Shown here piece after piece: positions 1 to 10,102 of a stretch of 28,120 bases of DNA. The stretch comes from Collybiopsis luxurians FD-317 M1 (taxonomy: Eukaryota > Basidiomycota > Agaricomycetes > Agaricales > Omphalotaceae). Under the pieces are notes generated by a model. That model did no database searches. It was not told where the DNA came from and was given only the letters and a program-made list of their open reading frames with translations. A program made the translations under genes and the position numbers. Within the stretch, counting starts at the first letter, position 1, and every line of letters starts with the position of its first letter. Location: NCBI GenBank assembly GCA_000827265.1, contig KN834837.1:169378-197497 (forward strand), given 5' to 3'.

Positions 1-117
1 TCCCTCCCCCCTCCTTACTGCTCCTGCTCCCTCCCCCCTCCTGCCGCTGCCTCCTCTCTCCCTCCCTCCTTCCTTCCTCCTGCTCCTGCTCCTTCCCCTG
101 GCATCCGCTCTCCCCAC
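1..117. repeat. C/T-rich low-complexity tract
   Basis: Almost pure pyrimidine on the plus strand, built from CTCC, CTTCC and CTGCTCC variants, ending near the CCCCTGG at about 105-111. It has no open frame of interest. A similar tract lies at 15327-15396 and also ends in CCCCTGG. Tracts like this occur in fungal promoters and near transposon ends; nothing here decides between the two. Confidence 0.8.
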
Positions 118-402
118 CTCTTGTTCTTACTTTTCTATTTCTATATATATCCCTGCCTCCTGTTCCATTAGTATGCATCCATATGTGAACTTACGGTATT
201 AATTTCAAGGAGAGTGAGAAGAGTTGGATGCCTTCTTGTCTACCGGGCATCCTTGGGACTGTTAGCGCCTTAATTCTTATCGTTCTAGGTGGAGCGGGTG
301 AGCGGGCTGCTAATATCCGAAACAAAGGAGACAAAGAATCAATAGCTTATAAAGCTTTACCAATTTCTTATACGCTCCTTCCTATCTTTTCTTTGCCCAC
401 TA

Positions 403-1052
403 ATGAGTGTCGAAAATCATACCGCAAACCTGGTAAGTCTATGTTATAGCTGTATACATACATCTGTCATACTAATTCGTTTTGTAGACTGCTCCAGTTC
501 AGTCATTGTCTGTCGAGCCTAGTGTTCAGTCTCTTCGTGACCAGTTTGAAGAGGGGAGGGTGTGTTTGTGTTTCTAGAGCCACCCGCATAAATTTCTCAT
601 GTATGTCCAGAATATGCTTCTTACTGTAGGTGAACATCTTGAAAAGGACAGACAGTATATTTTGGAACTTCAGAATCAGGTGAGCATTGATTCGTGGTAT
701 TATGTCTGCTCATTAACATGTTCCCCGCTAGATGAGGCAGCTACTCCCCATTGTAGAGTGCTCAACATACCTCTCGCTTTCAGTTAGGGAAGATTTCAAG
801 AGCGAGATCCTTCGCATCGAGGTCAGAGTTTTTTGTTGCAATTCATCCAGGCCCAATGTCAATGCATTTAGTACAGGAGGAGCATCGCCAGCAGAAAATT
901 TATATTACTTGTACAGTATGTCTGCAACTCTTTCCTTCTTGGCGCTATGCCTAGTTATCAAATTTCAGAAAAATGTCCTCGAAACTGTCATCTGGATACT
1001 GTTTTCATTCCTCCTCATTCATGGCGCACTGTGGGCCTATTATCTACTATAA
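403..1052 (+). CDS. small putative membrane protein, four exons
   Basis: Not recognised. A four-exon model (403-432, 488-559, 611-679, 732-1052) joins in phase 0 at every junction with GT-AG ends and gives 163 residues. Residues 1-90 are hydrophilic with a short helical stretch rich in E, K and Q (HLEKDRQYILELQNQ). The last 45 residues hold two hydrophobic segments, SATLSFLALCLVI and TVIWILFSFLLIHGALW, predicted to span a membrane and leaving a very short tail (AYYLL). An alternative start at 228 would give a different hydrophobic N-terminus but stops at 449. The consistent splice phases and hydrophobic end argue for a real gene. No function can be given. Confidence 0.4.
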
Positions 1053-1883
1053 CGTGGGTGAAATGTAGGGGAAAGGCTATCTATTAGTGAACGGGTCTTA
1101 CTCTATTGTTAGACCTACTACGCGCGTCGATGTAGTATCTAGAAAATGCTGATAATGTTTCGGGTCACTGCCCGCAGTCAAATTGTGCTTCGCCCCTCTC
1201 CTTGCATCTATCGTCTTGCTGAACTTGTTTAATTGCTCTAAGTGTTCGCGCAACCTCCACTCTGTCAGCCCGTTTGCAATCCCTATTCGCCATCGGCACA
1301 AATTTAATGACTTAATCATCATTTGAGAGAGTCCATAATGCCACTCGTTAGTCTGCACATACTTACATCAAGGCCAGTGTCTAATATTTGTCTAATAACC
1401 AACACATTTCGGAAAAAGATTCAGCGGTTATTTAGTACATCTCATCATCAAACTTGATACAACCAATGAATCAGTTCATTTACAATGTTACATTACCCTA
1501 TTCACACCACGTCTCGTAGCGACTACCACTTCACCAGTAAGATGAATTAGAGCCAACAATATTAGAAAAGTCATAGTCTGAATCCCGATTAAGATAGAAG
1601 CAATGGAATTATGATTGAGCGACGTACAATGAGTTGAATTCTGTAATTAATTTGACTCACTCGCATCGCTAACTCAGGTGAGTGGGCAACTTCTATCGAA
1701 CATATCATTAGCTAACTGGCAAACAGAAGCACTATTGAAGCAAAACAAACCATAAAGCAAGTAAGCGAAAGCTGTCCCAACCAGTATACAACCAGTCAAA
1801 TGGAAGCTACGCAGGCTAGGAACTAGAAGAAGAAGTAGCACAAAAACCTGCGAAAGTGGTGAGTCATGACATCACACTATCAA
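1053..1883. other. no supported gene
   Basis: AT-rich sequence with only short open frames (for example 1098-1358 on the minus strand, which lacks splice-compatible neighbours or recognisable motifs). I see no repeat, RNA gene or terminator signal. Confidence 0.6.
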
Positions 1884-2309
1884 CTAGTCTAAATTAGGAC
1901 GTACAATCACTAGCGGACGAGGACAACCAATCCAGACAAAGTCCGCCGTGTTTTTGGCCTCTGTCAAACAGTTTCGCATGAAGACCAAAGTTTGCGAATT
2001 AGCAGTCCAGGTGCTGAAATTCCTGTTGCTTTGAAATAAACACTGAGGCACAAGTGGGAGAGCTTCCCAAGCCTCCCGGCTTGATACGAGTGATTGAAGC
2101 ATAACTGAAGTTCCTTGAGCGAAGTCAATACAGGGTGGAAAGAAAACCTTACCAAAATGGCCGAACTCGAGGTGGAACATGATACCGCAGCTTATTCCAA
2201 GGAAGGAGCCCATTGCAAAGGAGCTTAGAGACCAGCGATATTGATTCCCCCTGTCAGCAGTGTATGCTGGAGGAGGTTGGGCATCGTGGCTGTGAGTAGA
2301 TTCTGGCAT
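1884..2309 (-). CDS. hypothetical protein, possible single membrane helix
   Basis: Not recognised. An ATG at 2309 opens a 141-residue frame. The first 25 residues are polar and proline-rich (AQPPPAYT), followed by a hydrophobic stretch around residues 30-48 (SSFAMGSFLGISCGIMF) that could be one membrane helix. A good donor-like GTAAGG at about 2154 directly after FGHFG suggests the true first exon may end there, with one or more further short exons downstream. The uninterrupted reading may therefore misrepresent the C-terminus. No family assignment is possible. Confidence 0.33.
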   Translation of the reverse strand: MPESTHSHDAQPPPAYTADRGNQYRWSLSSFAMGSFLGISCGIMFHLEFGHFGKVFFPPCIDFAQGTSVMLQSLVSSREAWEALPLVPQCLFQSNRNFSTWTANSQTLVFMRNCLTEAKNTADFVWIGCPRPLVIVRPNLD

Positions 2310-3015
2310 ACTGCAGTGGTTGTCAGTTCTGAATGAATGATGAACGGAGAGGTGGATGTGGTGAGGGATGAAAAGATATGCAGGTGTATGGTTCTTTATA
2401 AATCGGAGAAATTGAGGATCTTCACTTTACAAAGGTCGAGTTTCATTGAATGGGAATGTTCCCGGTATCTTAACCGTAATGATGGTACGCCGTGTGTTTT
2501 ATTTTCATTTTCTTTGTCTGCACCGCTTAGTATTCTTTATCTCATTGAAAATCACCTGTTTGACTGGGCGGCAGATGATGTGAATTCTCGAAGAGAAAGA
2601 GCTCATTGAGGCAAAGTATTGTCCGATGGCCTCACGTTTGCTTGCATCGCCTGTTAAGCTTCTGTGATTTGCCCTAGAACAAGGCCAGCGAGTTCATACA
2701 AAGCTGCTTTGTTTCTCAAACTGCATTCTGCCACAAATGCTTTGTAACTAACAAGTTCCCTTTCGGGAGAATCCCTTAAGTTATGACCTTGGGCGTAAGA
2801 GGGTATGAATGAAGGGGTACATGCTTGTTTCCTTGTTGTAATATATCCTTCATTCATTGATATCCATGAGTGGCGAGATCTTGCTTAAAAGTCGACTGTG
2901 CTTCCATGTTTTATCACTCCTGTTTAACCTTCCATCCCTCAAACCTCCTGGCGAGAATTCTTTTCTCTTTTATTATGCTTTGCGTTTTAATGCTTAGGCT
3001 GACATAGATAAAGTC
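2310..3015. other. intergenic, weak minus-strand ORF only
   Basis: Contains the divergent upstream regions of the 1884-2309 minus gene and the 3016 plus gene. A minus-strand frame at 2654-2857 ends with a helix-like, alanine-rich segment (KAALYELAGLVLG) and might be a terminal exon, but I found no convincing upstream exon. A pyrimidine-rich TTTTCTCTTTT stretch lies at about 2960-2971 upstream of the RING gene. Confidence 0.4.
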
Positions 3016-3846
3016 ATGGTCATCACACAAAGCTCATCCCAATCCAATGCCTCTTCAGGAACTCATAGCATGTCCCGCGCCAGCACTCCTTCTTTAGAAG
3101 GATCCTTTATTTCTCCTACTCCTCGTCGTCCTTGCATCGTATACGGACAAAGAAATCAATATGCACCAAGTCCACCAAGGCGTGGCAATCGACACCGCTC
3201 AGCTGCATCAACTGCATCGGCTGCAGCTCATAATATTGCTACCACTCAAGCATACGAGCCCCTCATTCTGAGATCCCCGGTTACCGCAGAAGCAGTTCTT
3301 CCACGCTCACCTTCTCCAGCACTGATTGGGATTTCTGGTACAACAAACCCGCTGATAGAATGTACTGTATGTGCTTGAGTTTTATTCATGATCGTAGATA
3401 GTGCTCATTTCGATGTACATTTCAGATTGAAAATGGAATTTGTGCAGAGTTTGAAAATGTTGAACTTGGTAAAGAATATACTTGTTGCACTTGCCTCGAA
3501 GTTATGTTGCATCCATTCGTGTAACTTTTTTTTTTTGTCCATTTACTGCAGCTTCACGAGTTACTGACAAATTTGGATTAGGCTTGCATGTGGTCATTCA
3601 TTTTGTAAACGATGCCTCGAGCGAGGGGTAGATATATCTGCAAAAGAAATGAAGAATTTCAAGTGTTTTCTTTGTCGTAAGGAGATTGGACATTTTACAC
3701 CGATACCAAACTGGGGTCTTTGCCAGCATATCAATTTGATGTTGGAAGCTAGAGGTCTCCCCCAGCTGCCCTTGCATCAGTTAAAGTGGCCGCAAGTATT
3801 CCAGTCTCGATCTGCTACGTTTCCTTTTAAAGTCAATGACGATTGA
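3016..3846 (+). CDS. RING-finger protein (putative E3 ubiquitin ligase)
   Basis: Three exons (3016-3366, 3426-3520, 3582-3846) with introns of 59 and 61 bp give 236 residues. Residues 1-115 are serine/proline-rich and probably disordered. A C3HC4 RING follows: C137-x2-C140, then C152-x-H154-x2-C157-x2-C160 (ACGHSFCKRC), then C177-x2-C180 (CFLC). The second intron falls exactly inside the RING (HPF/V-LACGH). Proteins of this type usually recruit an E2 enzyme and transfer ubiquitin; the substrate is unknown. The tail after the last cysteine pair (FTPIPNWGL, then a helix) resembles that of the RING gene at 9679-10102, so the two look paralogous. The frame is intact, unlike the next gene downstream. 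Confidence 0.78.
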
Positions 3847-4130
3847 GTGTACTCCTTGAACTACTGCTTAAATTGTATATCTCATTTACACTATACTCGT
3901 ATGAATACATTTTCCAAGTCGTGCACCCCTCGTGAGCTGGTGCCTCAATTATGCGCCCATTTAAGTGCCCATTTAAGCGCCTAGCTTACTCAAGCTCATT
4001 TCTCGTTCGAATAAATAAGGTGGGCTGTGGGAAAGTTCAAATTTCCGCACTTTGCGCTAAGTCATCTGTAGTGAGAGCCTGTTGTTCAGAGTTAATTATC
4101 CATTTTTGTTACCGAAACAGTACAATTTCT

Positions 4131-4137
4131 TATAAAT
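4131..4137 (+). promoter_or_regulatory. possible TATA box of the KOW gene
   Basis: TATAAAT lies 68 bp upstream of the ATG at 4199, a plausible spacing for a fungal promoter. It is a short AT motif, so chance occurrence is possible. Confidence 0.25.
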
Positions 4138-4198
4138 CGAGCAAAAGTAAGATCAGCAGTATCGAATATGCGTTGCATACTAATGGTCTTAAGTTGTC

Positions 4199-6276
4199 AT
4201 GGACTCCTCTATTGAATCATCTATATTGCAGCATGAACAGCAAGACACTTCCCTGAATACTTTGCAAGCTGGTACCTGGGTCAGAATCAACGCCGGGTAC
4301 TACGCAGGCACAATAGGTGTCGTAGGTGTGAACAATCGCTGCTTTTCCGATGCCAAAAAACAATACCTCACTGTTCTTACTGTTCCTCGTTTTCCATGCA
4401 CATCTTCTGAACAAGAGGCAATGGAAATAGACGAGACTTTTAGGCCATCCCCTAATCTGATTACATCAATGGATGCCATGGAGCTCGGGCTGCTGGTTCA
4501 AGAAGGGTATTGTCTGAACTCGGAATGTTTGGATGTGACCTGCTCGCATGAGAAGGAATTCTTGGTCGGCGATGGTATCTTCCAGTATGGTCTAGTTCTT
4601 CTTCAACTGACTATGGAGGAACTTGAACCTGCTTCCCCAAAAATGCCGCCTCAATTATATGACATGTTCATTTGATCCAAACACCCTGCGGTTGGAGTAG
4701 GCCTCTATGCAATGCCTACCCCTACGAGTTGGAATATTAGAGCTGGAGATATGGTGCTTCTTGCAGATCCTTTGGGCTTGCCTTACCAGAGCTGGGATTT
4801 TCCTGAGTATCTGGTTGGCGTACAAGGATTTGTACTATCCGTTGAGGACTTCGGATGTGAAGTAGTATTTCATGGGGAAGAGTGTCACTTCGTTCCAAAC
4901 TCCCTGCTCGTAAAATGTTGTGCCCACAGTGATTATGTGAACACTCCTCATGATGCAGATGGGACTGTGATTGCAGTGGAAGGGTTTACGGTTGTCGTCC
5001 GTATCGATGGCTCACTCACTCCTGACTGTTTTGATGCAAACACCCTTCTAAAACTTGCCCGACCGATTAACTTCACATTCTCTGAGGATCTACCATCTAT
5101 GAAGAGAGCCAGCCGATGTTCATGGATCGGCAGGCGCGTGCTGGTGGCGAACTCATCGGCGAATAGGGGGTACACCACAATTGTGACCGATGTATGGCCG
5201 AGCTCACAATATCCCTGTGGGCTGGGTGTTTGCATTTCATATGAGGTACTAAATAAGTCGAAACCAACAGAGTGGGTTGATTATGAGCATCTCTGAGATT
5301 TCGAGTACGTGAAGTTATGTTTTGCCATTGTCTATACTAACGTGTAATGGATTGTAGAACAGTTCAATTTCTTCATCACGCCGATCCTAAGGGTCTGTCC
5401 GTTGACCATAATTTTGTCTCCGATTACATCCCATGTTATTCCTGGAAAGACATTACCCTTATGTACAGAGTGAAGGCCCAACAACTGAGAAAAGGTCAAG
5501 AGTCCGAGGCTAGGGAAGAGGACCTTCAGGCCCACAAAGAGTGGGTTGAGGCTATCAGTGACTTCGGGGCTCCCATGCTTCTCAATTTTGGACAAACTGA
5601 TGAGGAAACTTCTGCCAGTTCATCCACCCCCCAGTATTGGATCCAAAACCCTGTATGGCACGCCGCTTTGGGATCACTTTCATTTTACATCCAGATTCAC
5701 CACGGAAAATGGAAGAGTGAAAAAGATCAGTTGATCTATCTCGCAATCAATAATGGTATTGAAGTCTGTATTCGTCCAGAGAGGAAGAAGAATGCTTATG
5801 AGGTGATCCCTCCATCTGACATCTGCCACATTCCTGAGGGTGGCTTCTGGACGAAGCAAGTGCCTCGTCATGCGACAAACACAAGAGGGCTGTATTTGAT
5901 TGCCGGTGGACTGGATTCGGAGCATATTGGCCATCTCGTTCGACGGATATCTGATGTCCCTGGGTCAAGCGGTAGTAGTATGGAGCAGGATGGGTTGTAT
6001 CTTGTTCAGCGTGTTCAGGTCTCTCAAATTGCAGCGTCGACCCGATATGAGGAGCAGCTGGCAGAAGACGAGCCTTTCCAGGTCCATTACTCGCATCTGC
6101 TGCAGGTTTACACCTCAGAAGAATGGGCCAAGCGAGGCAATCGGCTAGTGTACGATATACGTCAGAAGTATGGAGGTCAAACATTGCTGCAAGATAAACT
6201 GCAAGGCACTGAGCTGCTACGGGCTAACAGAGCCAAGAAACAAAATTTGGAGAGCGGGGAACAGCTACAGGAATGA
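4199..6276 (+). pseudogene. KOW-repeat (Spt5-like) protein gene with two in-frame TGA stops
   Basis: Two exons (4199-5304, 5358-6276) give a 674-codon frame read through by TGA at 4673-4675 and 5294-5296. Both stops sit in otherwise continuous coding sequence and each is one C-to-T change from CGA (Arg). KOW-type strands recur along the protein: GTWVRINAGYYAGTIGVV near residue 24, GVQGFVLSVEDFGCEVVF near 205, DADGTVIAVEGFTVVVRI near 250, WIGRRVLVANSSANRGY near 315, and GLYLIAGGLDSEHIGHLV beyond 550. KOW modules bind RNA or RNA polymerase in Spt5/NusG-type elongation factors; no NusG N-terminal domain is visible. Similar multi-KOW proteins form large families in mushroom genomes. It may be a pseudogene, or the first segment (to 4672) may survive as a 158-residue protein. 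Confidence 0.68.
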
Positions 6277-6546
6277 ATAAGAAAAATTGCTATGGGGATT
6301 ATTTCATGAAGGAGGCTTGGCAATTAGTTGTGGACAATGGGACTCCGTGGATTTTTATTAACAGTTAACGATAGCCAGACATTTGGACATTGAAGTTACA
6401 GGTTCCTTTTGCTGTAAAAGTACTGTACTCCATTCAACATTCAGCAGTCCATGTACAAGAATATTAATTAGTTTTGAAGCACGAGTTCGTTCGTTGTGTA
6501 ACTAAATCATTATGTATATGAACTATACTAAGCGCAACTACTTTAT

Positions 6547-7983
6547 CTAGTTTTGTTTGTATGCAATAAGACCATCAAGCATTGTTGACACATTGTCAAT
6601 TGCCATAAGCCAATCTGAGACTCCGTCTCCTCGTTTATGAATCTCCATTCGAGCCAGGCCTTTGCCCCACCATTTCAAACACGCCAAAAGGCTAAGCCAA
6701 CCGTTCTTGCCAAAGTGATCAAGGGTATTCCAGTTGTCTCCATAGCAAGCAACTGCATGAAGTGGCTTACCTGCACTTGTATCTCTCCAGCTCAGCTACA
6801 TAACCAACCACCAGGCCCACACATTTTTTCCAAATGCCTCAATCTGATCAGAGGAGATAATGACATTCTTTTGCCTGCCATTGCGGATCCAAGCAGAGAC
6901 CTCCCTGGGTCAGTTTACATTGGTCAGGCCTGTCGTGACGGTTTGCCAATTGTTCAGCCGCTCCAGCTCAATCCAACGATTGATTAGGGCGGTGTACGGT
7001 GCACCCAGATTAAGATTCAAAAATTGAAACGCGTCCTTGAACCACGAGGCATTATGAGCCTCTCGGGGAAGAGTAAGAAGAGGTATAGGTCCATGCACCA
7101 GGGGCAAGTGCTGAACTAAATTTGAGCGCAAGTGACAATCTAGGAAATTGCATGAACCATAATGGTGAAACTCTCATTGCTAACCTTCGTGTGCTGAGGA
7201 CACTGCAGGTTGAGTTAACTTCTGAAAAGCGAAGCAAGAGATGAGCCATACCGAGTCATGATTACAATTAGCATGCTTGGCTTTCAACTCTGTAAGTTCA
7301 TATCGTAGCGAAGCTATTTCCTCTTGCAAGCATGCAATCTCTTCTTTGTGAGCTTTCTTTCGAAGAAAATGACACTATTAAATGGATATTGATATCAATA
7401 AAATCATCCACGAACCTTGGCTTTAATTAACTCGTCAGCTAACAACACACTTATATCGGACGTGTCTCGGTTGGAATCATTGTGATCATCATTTTCATGA
7501 GCACCGGTTTTGTCCTCTGTTGGAATTCCAGTTAAAGGCATTTTCAGTTTGCGTTGACAATTCATGAGTTCTACACTAGTTTGACGCAATAAATGATACA
7601 TAGAATCCCGTCTGTTGTGAGCATCATGTATCGCCTCTGGGACCCAATTCTGCAGGGAATAGGGGAAGCGTGAATAACCAAATACAAACTGCAGTTACCT
7701 AAACGCACTAAAATTTCTTCCATAGCTTTGTCAAGCTCTTTCTGTTTCTGCTTCGAATCATTTTCTGCTTTCTTTGCAGTTGCCTTCTGACAATTTGTTT
7801 CTTGTTGAAGACTTTCAACCTCTTTTTCCAAGCTTGTGATCATTTTGCGAGTGCCGGGGGATTGCTGACCAACTACTCGCGTTTTCTGAATTTCATAAAT
7901 GGAATGAAGCCTGAAGACTACACTGGAACTCTTACCGTACATCTATCCTCCTCATCGCTCAGTGGCATATGGTCTCGTTTCAT
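6547..7983 (-). pseudogene. coiled-coil protein with conserved C-terminal domain, one in-frame TAG
   Basis: Read from an ATG at 7983 (exon 1 about 7936-7983, exon 2 about 7710-7885, then further short exons). Exon 2 encodes a strong coiled coil (SLEKEVESLQQE, KQKQKELDKAMEE) and a later exon a second one (EEIACLQEEIASLRYELTEL). An acidic linker (HENDDHNDSN) lies between. The C-terminal part (PREAHNASWFKDAF, YTALINRWIELERL, VSAWIRNGRQKN, NVWAWWL) resembles a domain common in Agaricomycete repeat-associated proteins. A TAG at 6798-6796 follows WAWWLVM. The frame stays open for about 80 more codons with recognisable conservation (GKNGWLSLLACLKWWG) to a stop at 6547, so the TAG looks like a nonsense mutation (CAG to TAG). 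It is convergent with the KOW gene. Confidence 0.6.
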
Positions 7984-8544
7984 GATTAACAGTGAGCGCA
8001 CATGTAGCTGTGATACCTGCGTCTTATAACAGGTTTCGTTCTTTGTTTCTTAAAATGAATAATCATGATACTTGATCTCTTTACGATACATTTTGTCATT
8101 TAAACTATCCGAGAGACAATTGAAAAGCACCTGAAAGAACTGAGCGTTCGTTTTTCAACATATCGACAGGCACAATTATTACTTCAGAAAACGTTTGTAT
8201 TATTGAGGTTTTTGTCTTTTGTTATCTAAGTTAAATGAATCACGCTATTAAACGGGTGACCAAAATGATCGCTACGGCTGTTTATCAGAGGGACTATTTG
8301 GTCTTCTACTGAGCTCATTCTGGGAGTGGCGTCTTGCCAGAGAGTACAGTTTCGTCTGATTTTTTGTTCTAATAGGAGCTTTGTGGCCTCCTCTGCAGTA
8401 CAAATTTGGTGGATACCTGGATACATTCGGGGTCTGCTTGGAATAGCCTGACAGAAATTGCTGATTTTATAGACATCCGCAAACATTCAGCTCGTAAGAC
8501 ACACCTTGAATTGGTTGGTCCGAGTAATTGTGGCTGCTTTCATA
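7984..8544. other. no confident gene between two minus-strand genes
   Basis: A minus-strand frame at 8226-8486 (86 codons) has no recognisable motif. It could be a terminal exon of the NPL gene if that gene extends past its stop at 8545, because AAG-GTGTGT at about 8500 looks like a donor. I could not find a phase-consistent junction. The rest is AT-rich promoter-like sequence for the gene starting at 7983. Confidence 0.4.
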
Positions 8545-9385
8545 TCAGTTATGACCCAGTGTGTGCTGAGTTGGCGCCTGGTACCGGCTTTCTCGGGGGT
8601 GATGAGTGGCACTAAGTGCTTGAGTGGAATAGTTTGCCGGGGTTGTATTCAACGAGGGCATTTTTTGGCCTAATGAAGGAGCGAAAAAAAAAAGTTCTGG
8701 GAAAGCGTATTCAATTATGTGTGCGATCTCACCATCGTTACTCAAAGCGTCGGTAGAGATTTCTGAAAAGGTGGCCACATAAGCCTTCTTCGGGGACTGG
8801 TGTTGAAATTGACTTACCAGTGGATAGGATGTTTGTGCGAGTAGAGGAATTTCATTCGCTGCTTACGGGTTTGCTCATCTTGGTGGTATTCGTGGATAAT
8901 TTGAACACCCCTGTGACATTGAGGGTACTGCAGGTAGTGATCATCCATCAAGCTCCTCGAGGATAATATCTAGGTCTTACTTGGGGCCAGTCACTTGAAG
9001 CTGCGTAATGCCGTTTGCATCATTGAATGTAAAGTTAGGATGATGATACTCTTCCTAATTGATTGAATCAGCCGCGCTGTCCAGAATTGAAGAAGTGATC
9101 ACTCACCTTTTTTGGATTCAATGTACAAAGGACTATTGGATCTCTCGCACTTGTCCCTGACTGCCCAGGTTCAAGTATAACACTCAGCGTTGTCCAAGTT
9201 TCTGACTCCAGAGTATGGACGAAAGATACTTTAGTGATCTTGATCTCCTCCCAGGTTGGTAAGACATCGTTCAAAATCACAGGACGTTTTTTGGAAACAT
9301 TGATGCTCCTGTGAAAGTATGTAAATGTTGAGAGTTAGCCTAAGTTAATGTTATCAATGTTAACTTACCACAGCTCGAGCGACAT
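8545..9385 (-). CDS. nucleoplasmin-like (NPL) domain protein
   Basis: Five exons on the minus strand (9369-9385, 9107-9308, about 8982-9055, 8867-8927, 8545-8787) join in phase and give about 198 residues. The first 120 residues match the NPL fold found in nucleoplasmins and at the N-terminus of nuclear FKBPs (yeast Fpr3/Fpr4 type): it starts with LELWSINV, has a mid strand IVLCTLNPKK, and ends with LQVTGPNTLNVTGVFKL. In the family these correspond to the conserved W-x-V, V-L-C-x-L-x-P-x-K and V-x-G-x-N-x-V-x-L-T-G stretches. NPL proteins form pentamers and chaperone histones. No FKBP domain follows, and the usual long acidic tract is reduced to STDALSNDGE. The tail (about 160-198) is low-complexity and may be mis-modelled. 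The gene lies beside the minus-strand RING gene. Confidence 0.62.
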
Positions 9386-9476
9386 ATTGAAACAGATTGA
9401 CCTTTGGGGGGGGATTAAGTTTCTAATGTGGGTGTCAAAGAGAAACAGTTATCGAGGGAAAATTAATGCGCGAGGC

Positions 9477-9486
9477 TATAAATACT
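9477..9486 (-). promoter_or_regulatory. possible TATA-like element upstream of the NPL gene
   Basis: Read on the minus strand, GTATTTATAG lies about 95 bp before the ATG at 9385. The spacing is plausible, but the motif is weak. Confidence 0.2.
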
Positions 9487-9678
9487 ACCGTTTTCTTTGT
9501 CCTGAACATGAGGCTTGATCTTATGATAGTTACCTGAATACCCTGTGATTGTGACATGCCCGGAGCGCAATCGGTAAAGGTTTGGGACTAGTTTGGCGGT
9601 ATCATACAAGAAATAATATAATGCATTGACTGAATGCTAGTAACGAGCGAGATTATTATTAATAGCATCTACAAGTAT

Positions 9679-10102
9679 CTAGATACGACCAGACCAGATG
9701 GTTTCTTGTCTGAGCCTCCTAGGGATACGAATCCCTGATTTTGTGGCGACCCACTCAATTTGGTTTCGTAGGGAGAGACACGGGGCAGGAGCATGCCAAA
9801 GAGTACTTCGACAAGTTGTGCACCGTGTGGGTATTCTACCTATTACAGAGTTCATATGCACTTCAGATATACAAGTCGCGCAGAAAGTGTGTCCACAAGA
9901 TGCGCTATTCAAGGTAGTTCAGTTTATCCGGTGATGTTGATGTACTGTTGACTCACATCTGCGGTTGAAACACGAGGTTCGAACACCTCGAACATTTAAT
10001 GGCAAAAACATTCGCGGTGATTGCATCCATCGGCGGAAGAGGAGTTCTATTCTCACCGCTGGAAGTTGTCTCAGGTATCCATATTATTGCTCTTCCACTC
10101 AT
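9679..10102 (-). CDS. short RING-finger protein
   Basis: Two exons (9957-10102 and 9679-9904) joined over a 52-bp GTGAGT-AG intron give 123 residues. The ATG at 10102 (MSGRAIIW) is the start closest to the domain. The RING has C-x2-C (CSRC), then SCGHTFCATC after a ten-residue loop, then CTTC, giving the C3HC4 order with the same loop lengths as the RING at 3016-3846. The splice site is also at the same place, just before the second zinc cluster, which supports common descent. The tail (APAPCLSLRNQI and a basic C-terminus) matches the other RING tail. It is probably an E3 ligase or part of one; the substrate is unknown. Nothing breaks the frame. Confidence 0.7.

Noticed and set aside
1098..1358. 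Minus-strand 86-codon ORF
   Set aside because: No recognisable features, no neighbouring exons, ordinary length for chance in this composition.
4673..5296. TGA codons read as selenocysteine or by a changed genetic code
   Set aside because: Nearby genes use TGA as the normal stop (3844-3846, 6274-6276 region in frame) and no SECIS-like element was seen; mutation of CGA is simpler.
5332..6184. Minus-strand ORFs opposite the KOW gene
   Set aside because: Shadows of the plus-strand KOW coding sequence, without motifs of their own.
6637..6987. Plus-strand ORF of 116 codons
   Set aside because: It is the antisense shadow of the conserved C-terminal domain of the minus gene at 6547-7983.
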